The notes beneath the pieces are model-generated. The model was given only the letters and a program-made list of their open reading frames with translations. It was not told where the DNA came from and did no database searches. From Candidatus Woesearchaeota archaeon (GTDB lineage: Archaea; Nanobdellota; Nanobdellia; Woesearchaeales; SM23-78), in the NCBI GenBank assembly GCA_016930415.1, contig JAFGGS010000021.1, positions 1-40,763 on the forward strand: a stretch of DNA of 40,763 nt, read 5' to 3'. This document shows, in pieces, positions 14,013-23,681 of this stretch. The position numbers and the translations under genes are program-made. Within the stretch, counting starts at the first letter, position 1, and each line of letters opens with the position of its first letter.

Positions 14013-14163
14013 CTATTAACCTTAAGAATCCCTTAAAACCTAGTTTGCAGAATTTTTTGCATCTGGGCAGGTGAGACTTGCTTTGGCCTTTTCAGGTCAT
14101 TTCAGGGAAAAAAAGAGGAGAAAAGAGTCAAGGGCTAGTGCTCTTTGAGAGGGGTGGGATTAG

Positions 14164-14616
14164 TTGCCGGATGATTTCATAAGGACAGGGGTTGATGACC
14201 TTCTTGAGCTTCTTAAGAGCGTTAACAAGATTCCGCTTAGCGAGGCTGCGAGCAAGCTCGGTGTGAACCAGTCATTGGTGCAGTCATGGGTAGACTTCCT
14301 GGTCGAGGAGGAGATCGTCGGGATCGAGTACAAGTTCACAAAGCCCTTGATCTATCTCAACAAGGCTCCTCAGGCGAGCGTCGTCAGCAAGGGCGATGGT
14401 GATGAGTACGGCCTGGATTATTACAGGGATGAGTTCAAGAAGAGGGCTGAGGAGCGCAGGATCCCGACTAACAAGATAGACTTCTTCTGGAAGCATCATT
14501 TGCAGGACGTGGCTAACAGCAAGAAGGAGCTGTTCGTCAGGGAGGCTCACAGGAGGAAGCTTGGCAACATAGAAGGATTATGGGAGGAGTATCTCACGGT
14601 GCTCCTTAAGTCGTGA
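14164..14616 (+). CDS. winged-helix protein of the pilus locus
   Basis: A 150-aa cytosolic protein. Residues about 8-65 form a winged helix-turn-helix (LLELLKSVNKIPLSEAASKL, then NQSLVQSWVDFLVEEEIVGI and the strand KPLIYLNK). The C-terminal half is a charged helical domain with Trp and Arg clusters. The TTG start is supported by a strong ggggtgg ribosome binding site 7 nt upstream. It is the first gene of the operon with the repeat protein, the ATPase and the TadC-like subunits. It may regulate the locus or serve as a non-DNA-binding adaptor for the pilus machine; the sequence does not decide. Confidence 0.7.
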   Translation: MPDDFIRTGVDDLLELLKSVNKIPLSEAASKLGVNQSLVQSWVDFLVEEEIVGIEYKFTKPLIYLNKAPQASVVSKGDGDEYGLDYYRDEFKKRAEERRIPTNKIDFFWKHHLQDVANSKKELFVREAHRRKLGNIEGLWEEYLTVLLKS

Positions 14617-14660
14617 TTTTTATGTTTCATGGATTTCAATTATGAGAGGCGCAATGGTTT

Positions 14661-16856
14661 ATGATTTTGGATTTTGACAAGTTCCTGGAAAAGAACATGA
14701 TGGACTTCTTGGATAAGAAGCGTTCCGAGGTGTCTGACCGCGCAGAGAGCCTGCGAGAGGAGGAGTTCTCGATGTTCGAGATCACAGAGGACTACAGCAA
14801 GGACATAAGCGAGGCTCTCAAGGCTAATGACATGGAGCGGGCCAAGGAGATCTTCGAGGAGGTCAAGAACAAGTACGTCCAGGCCCCTGAGGAGACCATC
14901 AGCAAGAAGCGCCTCTACACCATCATGGAGGAGATCTATGAGCGTATCAAGGATTACGAGGAGGGTCGCAAGGACAGCAACTTGTTCGAGACAATACATG
15001 ATTATGAGGAGAAGGGGTTGTTCACGAATCCTGAGCTCTTCAAGCAGAAAGAGGAGGAGACTATAGGCATAATCATCAGCAGCCTGAACCTGAAGGAGAA
15101 GGAGATCGAGGATTTGACCTCTAAGGATGAGTTCGGGATAGCTGACCTGGAGAAGGCAGTGTCTTCTTATCGTGAGCTAAAGGAGCTAGTCAAGAAGATC
15201 CCTGAAGACAGGGTTGACTTGAAGGCAAAGGCTTCTGAGCGCACGTTAAGCCTGTTCTACGCCATCAAGAAGCTCAAGGACGGGATTGCAGAACCTTCAA
15301 AAGCAGAGGCTGAGAAGGATCCTGAGGCTGAGATCCGCGCGTTAGAGGATAAGCTTGCCGAGATCAGGATCGCCAAGGAGAAGATCGTCAGGACTCATCA
15401 GGACATCAACGGGTTCCTTGAGAAGAAGGATCTTGCCGGCAGCGTGTCTGAGTACAAGAAACTGAAGAGGCTCTGCGAGTCTTTCCCAAAAGAGCTCTCT
15501 GAAGAGAGGATTGCGCTTTTGGCGGACGCCATGTCGATATATGAACGCGTGAAGAAGCTGAGGGATGACATTCTCTCAAGCCAGGCCTCCAAGGGCAAGG
15601 AGAGCCTTGAGAAGCTCAGGAAGAAGCCAAGCGGATCAGGAGGTGCGCTTGACGAAGAGTTGGAGCCCCCGCAAGGATTGCCTGACGACGCTCAGGTCAT
15701 CAAGGCAAAAGCTGACAAGGGTCTTGAGAAAGGGCTGGATGATCAGAAGAGTGAAGAGGGTAAGAAGGACGAAGAAAAAAATGAAAAAGATGATGAGAAG
15801 GATTCTCAAGCAGCCAGGGATCTTCGGAAGTCGATCGACGACTCGCTCAAGAGGATTGACGGGCTGATCGGGAAGAACGATTTGAAGGCCAGCATGCAGG
15901 AGTACATCGGCCTCAAGAAGCTCTGCAGGGATTATCCTAAGAGCGACCATGAAGGGAGGAGCGAGGTCCATAGGCTGGCGCTCGATGCTTATAAGAGTAT
16001 CAGGAAGGCCAAGGGAGCGCGGAATCAGCCGGACCATCAATCTCATCAGGGAAGAGACAAGAAGAGCAGATCAGGACGTGTTGGGGATGAGACTGCAGGA
16101 AAGCAGGGTGAGAGCGTGGAGAAGCTGCGCGTAGAGATTGCGCTCTCACATAGAAGGATCGCTGATGCGATCGACAGGATGGACGCGGCTTCTGCGATGA
16201 AAGAGTACTTGAAGCTCAAGAAGTTTTGCCAATCGTTCCCTAAGAGCGAGGCGCACGAGCGGGTCTCGCTCATGTCAGATGCCCTCAGGTCCTATAACAA
16301 GATCAAGAAGCTCAAGAACACGCTCTCAAAGAGGAAAGAGAATGATGAGGACCAGGCCCGTGAGGATGCTGACAGTTCAAGGTTCGATGATGTCAGGGCA
16401 GACGTGCTTGACAAGATCGCTCATATCAAGGAGTTCCTGGCCCAGAAGGACAGCCAGTCCGCTATCACTGCTTACGCCGAGATGAAGCACTTGTTCAACA
16501 GCGTGCCTGACGAGCCTTTCGAGCGCAAGAGGTCATTGTATGAGGAGATACTCTCAGCTCACCTGGACATGGCCTTGCTTGACAAGGATTTCAAGAACAA
16601 GAGCCTGATCGACGGCAGCGAGAAGGTCAAGGAGATCAGGGACAATCTCTCCCAGGCGAGAGATTTCATCTCTAAGAAGATGATTGATGACGCGTCTCAC
16701 CTGCTGCTTGAGGCCAAGCATAAGATCATGATGCTTCCGCGGGAAGAGTTTGATGAGAAGTACGACCTGATGAAGAAGGCTGAAGGGTTGGAGCACGACG
16801 TAGTGTTTTCCAAGAACCTCGAGAGCATCGATTCCCGGCAGGCCGCGATGAAGTAG
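14661..16856 (+). CDS. 731-aa protein of seven degenerate helical repeats
   Basis: A highly charged, wholly soluble, helical protein. I see seven degenerate copies of a 55-70-residue unit at about 40-100, 157-208, 235-305, 387-450, 489-555, 578-640 and 656-712. Each has a helix ending in a KNDL/KKDL-like turn, then A/S-x-x-x-Y-x-x-LK-x-L or a close variant, a turn with F/Y-P-K, and a helix with Y-x-x-I/V-K-K. Copies 3-5 are the most alike (for example EYKKLKRLCESFPK and EYLKLKKFCQSFPK). A Lys/Glu/Asp-rich linker of about 70 residues separates copies 3 and 4. The fold may resemble TPR hairpins. It lies between a wHTH protein and the secretion ATPase, so I infer a cytosolic scaffold of the pilus motor. 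No named family is recognised. Confidence 0.75.
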   Translation: MILDFDKFLEKNMMDFLDKKRSEVSDRAESLREEEFSMFEITEDYSKDISEALKANDMERAKEIFEEVKNKYVQAPEETISKKRLYTIMEEIYERIKDYEEGRKDSNLFETIHDYEEKGLFTNPELFKQKEEETIGIIISSLNLKEKEIEDLTSKDEFGIADLEKAVSSYRELKELVKKIPEDRVDLKAKASERTLSLFYAIKKLKDGIAEPSKAEAEKDPEAEIRALEDKLAEIRIAKEKIVRTHQDINGFLEKKDLAGSVSEYKKLKRLCESFPKELSEERIALLADAMSIYERVKKLRDDILSSQASKGKESLEKLRKKPSGSGGALDEELEPPQGLPDDAQVIKAKADKGLEKGLDDQKSEEGKKDEEKNEKDDEKDSQAARDLRKSIDDSLKRIDGLIGKNDLKASMQEYIGLKKLCRDYPKSDHEGRSEVHRLALDAYKSIRKAKGARNQPDHQSHQGRDKKSRSGRVGDETAGKQGESVEKLRVEIALSHRRIADAIDRMDAASAMKEYLKLKKFCQSFPKSEAHERVSLMSDALRSYNKIKKLKNTLSKRKENDEDQAREDADSSRFDDVRADVLDKIAHIKEFLAQKDSQSAITAYAEMKHLFNSVPDEPFERKRSLYEEILSAHLDMALLDKDFKNKSLIDGSEKVKEIRDNLSQARDFISKKMIDDASHLLLEAKHKIMMLPREEFDEKYDLMKKAEGLEHDVVFSKNLESIDSRQAAMK

Positions 16857-16919
16857 GGGAGAAGAAGAACTATAATAACAGTATAAGAAGAATAACTGGA
16901 ATGATAACGAAGTGACCAC

Positions 16920-18416
16920 ATGACTGATACCAAGGCGACTCCAGCAAAGCACACGAGCTACTCAAAGCCCCACAAGGAGCTGATTGACCGCTATGCGATC
17001 ACGATCAACAGCATCATGGTTGACATAAGGATCTACACAGAGGAGGACAGGGCTGTCCCTGAGTACAACGCGTCCATCACCAACATAAGCGACGCCACCA
17101 AGATCATCCTTGAGAAGATCAGGCAGGAGTTCATCTCCAAGATGAGCCTTCAGGAGATCGAGAACCTTGAGCAGAACGAGCTTCTCAACATAAGAGAGCG
17201 TTTCAAAGATGAGATTAAGAAGCTCATCCAGAAGTACTTCGCCAAGGCTGATGAGAACACGACCAACATGCTCATCAACTACCTGCTCCAGGAGAACCTT
17301 GGCCTGGGCAAGATCGAGATACTGCTCGAAGACCCTGCTCTTGAGGAGATTGTCATCAACAATCACAAGGAGCCAGTGTGGGTCTATCATAAGAAGCACG
17401 GCTGGCTCATAACTAACATCAAGATCGTGAGCGAGGCGAGGATCAGGCATCTCTCGTCGATCATCGGCAGGGACATAGGCAAGGAGATAACCAACCTTAA
17501 TCCCTTGATGGACGCACACCTCCTGACTGGCGATAGGGTAAACGCGACTCTGAGCCCGATAAGCACCAAGGGCAACACCATCACCATAAGGAAGTTCGCC
17601 CAGGACCCTTGGACAATCACAAAGTTCCTGAAGGAAGGCGTGATAAGCTACGAAGCCGCGGCCTTCATCTGGCTTGCTGTGCAGAACGAGATGAGCATGA
17701 TAATAGGCGGCGGGACTGGAAGCGGAAAGACCAGCATGCTAAACGTCATCAGCAACTTCTTCCCGCCTAACCAGAGGATAATCAGCATAGAGGATACGAG
17801 GGAGCTTACGCTTCCTGAGGAGCTCCACTGGGTCCCTTTAGAGACCAGGCTTCCGAACCCTGAGGGCAAGGGCGGCGTCACCATGCTTGACTTGCTGGTG
17901 AACAGCTTGAGGATGAGACCTGACAGGATACTGGTTGGAGAGATCAGGAGGAAGGCAGAGGCAGAGGTCTTGCTCGAAGCAATGCACACAGGCCACTCTG
18001 TCTACGCTACGCTTCACGCCAACAACTCAGAAGAGGTCGTGACCAGGCTTACCAATCCCCCTATCGAGATCCCCAAGCCCATGATAGCTTCTCTTGGTCT
18101 GGTCGTCATCCAGAACAGGAACAGGAGGACTGGCAGGAGGAGGACCTTGCAGGTAGCGGAAATAACATCCACTGGCGACCCCAAGGTCTTGATGAGGCTC
18201 AACATCGCTAAGGACGCAGTGGAGGAGATCGAGAAGTCCCAGAACGTCATGGAGAGGATAATAATCTATACTGGCATGACCGAGGAGGATATCAAGAACG
18301 ACCTGCGCGAGAAGGCCAGGATCCTCAAGTGGATCGTGAAGAGGAACATAACAGACGTCAACAAGCTGGGGGCCATCATGGCAAAATATTATACTGGCAC
18401 GCTCAAGATGGAGTGA
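16920..18416 (+). CDS. type II/IV secretion system ATPase (pilus/archaellum motor)
   Basis: A 498-aa ATPase of the GspE/TadA/FlaI superfamily. The N-terminal domain (1-240) carries the region DPALEEIVINNHKEPVWVYH. The motor has Walker A GGGTGSGKT (263-271), the Asp box around ISIEDTREL (288-296), Walker B RILVGEIR (336-343) and the His box AMHTGHSVYATLHAN (354-368). Such ATPases power assembly of archaeal pili or archaella through a TadC/FlaJ platform, and two such proteins follow directly. No archaellum-specific genes (flaH, flaC-G) are nearby, so a pilus of the Aap/Eppa type is more likely than a swimming archaellum (inference). Confidence 0.93.
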   Translation: MTDTKATPAKHTSYSKPHKELIDRYAITINSIMVDIRIYTEEDRAVPEYNASITNISDATKIILEKIRQEFISKMSLQEIENLEQNELLNIRERFKDEIKKLIQKYFAKADENTTNMLINYLLQENLGLGKIEILLEDPALEEIVINNHKEPVWVYHKKHGWLITNIKIVSEARIRHLSSIIGRDIGKEITNLNPLMDAHLLTGDRVNATLSPISTKGNTITIRKFAQDPWTITKFLKEGVISYEAAAFIWLAVQNEMSMIIGGGTGSGKTSMLNVISNFFPPNQRIISIEDTRELTLPEELHWVPLETRLPNPEGKGGVTMLDLLVNSLRMRPDRILVGEIRRKAEAEVLLEAMHTGHSVYATLHANNSEEVVTRLTNPPIEIPKPMIASLGLVVIQNRNRRTGRRRTLQVAEITSTGDPKVLMRLNIAKDAVEEIEKSQNVMERIIIYTGMTEEDIKNDLREKARILKWIVKRNITDVNKLGAIMAKYYTGTLKME

Positions 18417-18444
18417 TTGCTTTGTTTTCAGAGGGGTTTATGGG

Positions 18445-19242
18445 ATGCCGAAGAAAGAGGGAAATTTCAGGCTTAAGAAGAAGCTTCGCACCGCAGGGAT
18501 ATATGAGTCCCCGAAGCATTACACCGACAAGGTCATGCGAAGCTCTGTGATGGTCGGAATAGTCATGGGTGTGTTCTCGTTCTTCCTCATCTCCAAGAGC
18601 GGTCTTCCGTTGATATTGGTGCCGGCCGCGGGTCTCGTGTTCTTCCTCATGACTTATTTTACGCTGTTCAAGGCAGTGGACGCGAGTATAGCCAAGAGGG
18701 CCAAGGAGATAGATAAGGACGTCGTCTTCGCAGGAAGGTTCCTGCTGATAAAGCTCAACTCAGGAAAGCCTCTTGTAAGCTCTATAATAGAGGCGAGCCA
18801 GAGCTACGGGGTCGCAAGCCATTATTTCAAGGAGATCGTGAGGAACATCGAGCTAGGGACCTCTATCGAGGATGCTCTCAACGACGCAATGGAGTACTGC
18901 CCCTCTCATAAGATGAAGAGGGTGCTGTTCCAGATCAACAGCGCCTTGAAGGCAGGGGTTGACGCGACCCAGAACCTGGAGGCAGTCCTTGATGAGATCA
19001 CTCACGACCAGATGATTGAGATCCAGAAGTACGGCAAGAAGCTCAGCGGCCTCACACTCTTCTACATGCTAGGAGCAGTCGTGCTTCCGAGCCTCGGGAT
19101 GACCATGTTCATCGTAGTGGCGAGCCTGGTCTCATTGTCGATCCCTCCGACTCTTTTCATGTCCATACTGTTTTTCCTGATATTGATAGAGCTCGTGTTC
19201 GTGAGCATGTTCAGGTCTATAAGGCCGAGCGTTAACTTGTGA
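18445..19242 (+). CDS. TadC/GspF-type platform protein 1
   Basis: A 265-aa type II secretion F-domain protein. An N-terminal basic region is followed by two membrane helices (about 35-75), the cytosolic F domain with the signature FLLIKLNSGKPLVSSIIEAS and SALKAGVDATQNLEAVLDEIT, and two C-terminal membrane helices. The ATG is preceded by gaggggt. It forms the inner-membrane platform with the next gene. Two half-size or unequal platform proteins in tandem are usual for archaeal Tad-like systems. Confidence 0.88.
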   Translation: MPKKEGNFRLKKKLRTAGIYESPKHYTDKVMRSSVMVGIVMGVFSFFLISKSGLPLILVPAAGLVFFLMTYFTLFKAVDASIAKRAKEIDKDVVFAGRFLLIKLNSGKPLVSSIIEASQSYGVASHYFKEIVRNIELGTSIEDALNDAMEYCPSHKMKRVLFQINSALKAGVDATQNLEAVLDEITHDQMIEIQKYGKKLSGLTLFYMLGAVVLPSLGMTMFIVVASLVSLSIPPTLFMSILFFLILIELVFVSMFRSIRPSVNL

Positions 19243-19250
19243 GGTTCCTT

Positions 19251-20282
19251 ATGAGCGGTTTTGATCTTGGTTTTTTGGAGGAGTTCGGGAAGGCGTTCGT
19301 GCCCAAGAAGATAAGGCCTAGGCTGGGGGCTTATCTTGCAAAGGCAGGAGTGGAGGAGGTGCCCTACAAGTTCTTCGGAACGCTCTTCCTGGTCACTGCG
19401 GTGATCACGTATTTCGTCTATCTATTGATGATATACCCTAGCCTCAGGACCTCTTCTGCCCTCGGCCTGTTCGCGGGCACGTTCGCAGGCTGGTTCTCAG
19501 TCCAGATCACGCTCATAGTGCTGATCATCCTCGCGATCTACTTCTATCTCAACCTGATGATTTACCAGAGGACCAAGATCATGGAGGACCTCCTCCCTGA
19601 TTACCTTGCGCTGGTCTCCACGAATCTTAGGGGCGGCATGAGCTTTGAGAAGTCGCTCTGGACTGCTATAAGGTCTGACTTCGGCATCCTTGCCAAAGAG
19701 ATCGGGATCGTGAGCAAGAAGGTGGCGACAGGCAATGACGTGTCGGACGCGCTCACTGAGTTCGCGATGAAGTACAATTCTCCAGTCCTCAGGAGGAGCG
19801 TAGACCTGATCAAGAGCGAGCTTACGAGCGGTGGCCGCGTCGCAGAGGTCCTTGACCAGCTAGTCGGCGTCCTTAGGCGCACTCGGGAGCTTAAGAAGGA
19901 GATGGCTGCGACTGCCTTGACTTACATGATCTTCATGAGCGTGATAGTCCTTGCGATAACGCCGGCGTTATTCGCCCTCTCGAAGCAATTGCTCACGATA
20001 CTGATAAGCATCGGGACTAAGATCAGCGGGAGCATCCAGCCTGGCACGACGATGTTCGCGTTCAACGCGCCTGAGATTGATCCTGCTGACTTTAGCAACT
20101 TTTCTATAGTGGCCGTCGGCATAATCGCAGTCTTCACGTCCGTCATAATAAGCATAATAGAGAAGGGCGACATCAAGGGAGGCGTGCGCTACATCCCATT
20201 GTTCCTCATAGTGTCTATCCTGCTCTACATCATATTCGAGGTGCTGCTAGGCGTCGCGATGGGCGGCCTTGTCGTGGGTTAG
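19251..20282 (+). CDS. TadC/GspF-type platform protein 2
   Basis: A 343-aa paralogue of the preceding gene product. Two N-terminal membrane helices (about 35-100), the F domain (YLALVSTNLRGGMSFEKSLW to LDQLVGVLRRTRELKKEMA), and three or four C-terminal helices. I choose the ATG at 19251, which has gaggt five bases upstream; a GTG at 19239 overlapping the previous stop is the alternative start. Together with the ATPase it makes the pilus platform in the cytoplasmic membrane. Confidence 0.88.
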   Translation: MSGFDLGFLEEFGKAFVPKKIRPRLGAYLAKAGVEEVPYKFFGTLFLVTAVITYFVYLLMIYPSLRTSSALGLFAGTFAGWFSVQITLIVLIILAIYFYLNLMIYQRTKIMEDLLPDYLALVSTNLRGGMSFEKSLWTAIRSDFGILAKEIGIVSKKVATGNDVSDALTEFAMKYNSPVLRRSVDLIKSELTSGGRVAEVLDQLVGVLRRTRELKKEMAATALTYMIFMSVIVLAITPALFALSKQLLTILISIGTKISGSIQPGTTMFAFNAPEIDPADFSNFSIVAVGIIAVFTSVIISIIEKGDIKGGVRYIPLFLIVSILLYIIFEVLLGVAMGGLVVG

Positions 20283-20296
20283 CGGCTTTCAAAAGC

Positions 20297-20304
20297 TTTA
20301 AAAA
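20297..20304 (+). promoter_or_regulatory. TATA box of the TPR-protein gene
   Basis: The sequence tttaaaaa lies 53 nt before the TTG start at 20357, giving a short leader ending in a very strong ribosome binding site (agggggtggag). Confidence 0.5.
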
Positions 20305-20356
20305 CGCTTGAGTATCAGGATCAATTGTTGATTGTTTTTTTAGGGGGTGGAGTTTT

Positions 20357-20854
20357 TTGAAGAAGACAACGGTGATTATATTAGGGTTGATGATAGTGGT
20401 GCTGCTCGCGGGAGTGGCTCTTGGGACGGGGATGGTCTTCAAGACTGACAACCCAGACTTCCAGGATGATCCTGCGTTCTACAAGAATCTTGGTAACGAG
20501 CTCGTCCGGAGAGGGAACCCTGAAGGAGCGATAGGCGCTTATGAGAAGTCCTTGGAACTGGGAGAGGATGAGAATATCCGAAGCAACCTGGCAATACTTT
20601 ATTACCAGGCAGGAGCTTACTCTGATGCTGCCTCTCATCTGCGCGTGCTGGTCGCTCTCGCTCCTGAGGACCCAAGCTATCATTACGACCTCGCAGTCAA
20701 CCTGGTCGACAGGTTCAGGAATACTGAGGATAAGAGGCTTGAGGACTTGTTCGAGGCGCTTCGCGAGTACGAGCTCGTGGCTGAGATGAGCCCTGACTTC
20801 GGGAATGCGCAAGGCAACGTGGCTGCTCTTAAGGAAGTCCTTAAGGTAGATTAG
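20357..20854 (+). CDS. membrane-anchored TPR protein
   Basis: A 165-aa protein with an N-terminal membrane anchor (TVIILGLMIVVLLAGVALG, residues 4-22) and an extracytoplasmic TPR domain: FYKNLGNELVRRGNPEGAI, then LAILYYQAGAYSDAASHLR and a third copy with LFEALREYELVAEMSP. The TTG start is supported by the agggggtggag ribosome binding site. It has its own promoter just after the second TadC-like gene. A PilF/Tgl-like assembly role for the pilus is an attractive inference, but TPR proteins have many partners. Confidence 0.75.
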   Translation: MKKTTVIILGLMIVVLLAGVALGTGMVFKTDNPDFQDDPAFYKNLGNELVRRGNPEGAIGAYEKSLELGEDENIRSNLAILYYQAGAYSDAASHLRVLVALAPEDPSYHYDLAVNLVDRFRNTEDKRLEDLFEALREYELVAEMSPDFGNAQGNVAALKEVLKVD

Positions 20855-20901
20855 TTGACTGGGTGGCTGGGCTTGAGAACTGACTTGCTGATCATGCAAA
20901 C

Positions 20902-20910
20902 ATATTTAAA
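20902..20910 (+). promoter_or_regulatory. TATA box of the 193-aa protein gene
   Basis: The sequence atatttaaa lies 45 nt before the ATG at 20955; the leader carries the perfect ribosome binding site gaggtgat (20944-20951). Confidence 0.55.
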
Positions 20911-20954
20911 TCCGTGAATTCGTGAGAGCATAATCAAGGTCTTGAGGTGATATA

Positions 20955-21536
20955 ATGGCTTTGTTTAAGGCATATAATCCTAAGGTTGAAGTCAATGGAG
21001 AGACAGTCTTGTCAGTTGTCAAAGGCATGGGCAGCATGAAAGCGATGGGTATGAAGATCCTCGATGGAAACAGCATAAAGGACCCTAAGCCCGGCCAGTG
21101 GTATCCTCAGCAGGCGTGGCTTGACGCGTTCAAGTACATAGCTGAGAAGATCGGAGACTCCACTCTGAAGAGCATAGGGAAAGCCATCCCTGAAAACGCC
21201 CAGTGGCCTCCAAGCGTCAACAGCGTCGAGTCAGCCCTTGCTTCCATCGACGTCGCGTATCACCTCAACCACAGGCTGCTTGGCAAGCCCTTGTTCGACA
21301 TGAAGACCGGCAAGATGAGCGAGGGGATAGGCCACTATGCTTTTGAGAAGACAAGTTCCAAGTCTGCAAAGGTGACTTGCGACAACCCTTACCCTGACGC
21401 GTTCGACCAGGGCATAATCGAGTCTGCCGGCAAGAAGTTCGCAAAGGACGGCGAGATGGTCATCGTCAAGGTCGACGAGAAGGCAGGCACGAGGACCCAG
21501 GGAAAGGAGAAGACAATCTTCGTCGTGACATGGTAG
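20955..21536 (+). CDS. conserved protein, possibly a heme-NO-binding/V4R-like fold
   Basis: A 193-aa soluble protein. The start, MALFKAYNPKVEVNGETVL, and the middle WYPQQAWLDAFKYIAEKIG followed by LASIDVAYHLNH belong to a family I recall from both bacteria and archaea, usually annotated hypothetical. The late part (GHYAFEKTSSKSAKVTCDNP and the final strands) suggests a small-molecule-binding domain like HNOB or V4R, but this is a low-confidence comparison. The full-strength ribosome binding site (gaggtgat) suggests high expression. It ends against a T-rich terminator. Confidence 0.6.
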   Translation: MALFKAYNPKVEVNGETVLSVVKGMGSMKAMGMKILDGNSIKDPKPGQWYPQQAWLDAFKYIAEKIGDSTLKSIGKAIPENAQWPPSVNSVESALASIDVAYHLNHRLLGKPLFDMKTGKMSEGIGHYAFEKTSSKSAKVTCDNPYPDAFDQGIIESAGKKFAKDGEMVIVKVDEKAGTRTQGKEKTIFVVTW

Positions 21537-21563
21537 AACGTGATCTTCAGATTATTTCATCAT

Positions 21564-21590
21564 TCTTTTTCTTCCAAGTGTTTTTTTTCT
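21564..21590 (+). terminator. T-rich terminator
   Basis: Runs of T (21565-21570 and eight T at 21581-21588) follow the 193-aa gene. U-tracts of this kind are the archaeal termination signal. The convergent LonB gene ends at 21615. Confidence 0.6.
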
Positions 21591-21614
21591 GTTAAAGAGA
21601 ATTGCGTGTTATGT

Positions 21615-23528
21615 TCACTGCTTGCCGTTGCTTGCGAGTATGGTCTTCAGGATCCCTTGCTTCCCCTTCCAGTCAAGCGCCTCTTTCAGCACCTGGCCGA
21701 TCGTCTCGACAGGTATTATCTTGATCTTCTCAAGCCTCTTCTTGTCGATCACGATGTCCTGCAGGTTGCTCTTTGGGACTATGACCTTCCGAAGGCCAGC
21801 GTCTATTGCCGCGTCGACCTTTGATGACACGCCGCCTATCGGGAGTACTTCTCCACGCACGCTCAAGGAACCTGTCATCGCGATGTCCTGCTTCACAGGG
21901 ATCTTCTTCAAGGCAGATATTATGCTGGTCGCGACTGCTATGCTTGCAGAGTCGCCCTCGACGCCCTCGTAAGTCTGCAGGAACTGGACGTAGATATCAT
22001 TCTTGCCCTTGATGTCCTCTCCGAAGTATCGTTTGATGATCGCGGAGACGTTAGTGACCGCTTCCTTGGCTATCTCTCCCAGTTTTCCAGTCGCGATTAT
22101 GTTCGAGTCCTTGCCGCCTGGCGTGATCTCTGCCTCGATAGGCAGGATTATGCCTGAGTAAGTGCTTCCGCCGCCGATGACAGCAAGTCCGTTTACTCGC
22201 CCTATCTTAGTGCCGGTCGTGACTATGACCTCATACTCCTTCTTGCGCTCGATGTACTTATCAGCGATCTGCTCTTCCAAGCTTCTCGCCGTCTTCTTTG
22301 CTTTCAGGATGTGATCGCGCTCGACTAGCTTTGCCTTCTCCTCTGCAGCGATGTCTCCGGCCGCACGGACGAGGCCTCCAAGCTCCCTGAACCTGAGCGT
22401 CAAGTGTCCTTTCCTGTTAGCCCGCCTCTTGGCCTCCTCGACCATGTAGAGCACTGCGTCTTTTGAGAAGTGAGGGATCTTGTTGTCCTTAATGACCTCT
22501 TGGGCCACGAACTGCGCTATCTTCATCCTGTTCTCAGGAGTGTCTAGCATGGTCTCCTTCATGTAGACCTCGTAGCCATATCCTCTTATCCTGCTACGAA
22601 GCGCAGGGTGCATCTCTCTTATGGTCTCCATGTTGCCGGCGGCGACTAGTATGAAGCTGCAAGGCACAGGCTCAGTCCTGACCATGGCGCCAGCACTCCT
22701 CTCGCTCTGGCCAGTGATCGCGTATTTCCCCTCCTGGAGCGATGTTAACAACTCCTGCTGGGTGTGAGGCTGCAAGGTGGCTATCTCGTCGACGAACAAG
22801 ACTCCCATGTGAGCCTTGTGGATCATACCAGCGACAATCCTCTCATGCGCAGGCGTGCCTAGGCCTCCAGACTGGAACGGGTCGTGGAGGACGTCCCCTA
22901 ACAAGGCTCCTGCGTGGGCGCCGGTCGCGTCTAGGAACGGCGCGTGCTCCTTCTTGAAATTATCCACGACGAGCTTAGGCGCGCCTCCCTTGTCGTTCTT
23001 CGCCATCTTGGCTCCGAAGCTCATGAAGAACATGAAAGCGACCAGGAAGAACATGCCGCCCAGGAACATGCTCACGAATATTATCGAACCGACAGTCCTG
23101 CCGTAAAGTATAGAGTAGTGATCGAACGCCCACCAAGGCGCGATTAGAGATATCAATAGGAGAGCGAACAATATTATGTTCTGGAACTTGAAGCCTCCTG
23201 AGAGCTGCATCCTGGTCTTCGAGATAATATCCCTTCCAGAACCAGCAGGGTAGCTCCTGATCAGAGGAGTGTTCTCATCATTAGGGTTAGCGAAGGCAAG
23301 GACGTCGACCAGCTTCTCCTTCGGGAGCAGCTCTGCCAAGGCCATGCCTAGCATGGACTTCCCAGTGCCAGGCTCACCGATGAGCAAGACATGCCTCCTC
23401 TGACGGCTAGCCTTCTTCACGAGAGCCACAGCCTCCTCCTGGCCCATGACCTGATCAATGATCTTCTTAGAAGTCTTGATCTCCTCAGTCGTCTTGAACC
23501 TGAACTCATCCTTCGAGGCGCCCTTCAT
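21615..23528 (-). CDS. lonB: membrane-anchored ATP-dependent protease LonB
   Basis: A 637-aa archaeal LonB. Walker A is GEPGTGKS (51-58). Two membrane helices at about 117-135 and 147-171 are inserted inside the AAA+ domain, as usual for LonB. Walker B-like [10 protein letters not shown] follows. The protease domain has catalytic Ser527 in VEGDSASIA and Lys570 in [10 protein letters not shown]. It degrades misfolded and regulatory proteins at the membrane. All key residues are present and the length is normal. The TATA box at 23552-23559 lies 24 nt before the start, so the mRNA is leaderless. Confidence 0.95.
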   Translation of the reverse strand: MKGASKDEFRFKTTEEIKTSKKIIDQVMGQEEAVALVKKASRQRRHVLLIGEPGTGKSMLGMALAELLPKEKLVDVLAFANPNDENTPLIRSYPAGSGRDIISKTRMQLSGGFKFQNIILFALLLISLIAPWWAFDHYSILYGRTVGSIIFVSMFLGGMFFLVAFMFFMSFGAKMAKNDKGGAPKLVVDNFKKEHAPFLDATGAHAGALLGDVLHDPFQSGGLGTPAHERIVAGMIHKAHMGVLFVDEIATLQPHTQQELLTSLQEGKYAITGQSERSAGAMVRTEPVPCSFILVAAGNMETIREMHPALRSRIRGYGYEVYMKETMLDTPENRMKIAQFVAQEVIKDNKIPHFSKDAVLYMVEEAKRRANRKGHLTLRFRELGGLVRAAGDIAAEEKAKLVERDHILKAKKTARSLEEQIADKYIERKKEYEVIVTTGTKIGRVNGLAVIGGGSTYSGIILPIEAEITPGGKDSNIIATGKLGEIAKEAVTNVSAIIKRYFGEDIKGKNDIYVQFLQTYEGVEGDSASIAVATSIISALKKIPVKQDIAMTGSLSVRGEVLPIGGVSSKVDAAIDAGLRKVIVPKSNLQDIVIDKKRLEKIKIIPVETIGQVLKEALDWKGKQGILKTILASNGKQ

Positions 23529-23551
23529 AGTCCTGATGAAATACTTTTGAG

Positions 23552-23559
23552 TTTATAAA
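23552..23559 (-). promoter_or_regulatory. TATA box of lonB
   Basis: tttataaa, read on the minus strand, lies 24 nt before the lonB start codon. Confidence 0.6.
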
Positions 23560-23681
23560 GATTGTCTTGAAAGGATTAGGGGGTATTCAATATCATATTT
23601 TAAGTGTTTCAAGAGAAATATTTATTAATGCCAACGCTCAAGGATGGCTTAGGATAACCGGTTTTTAGGGTGAGCATTGTT

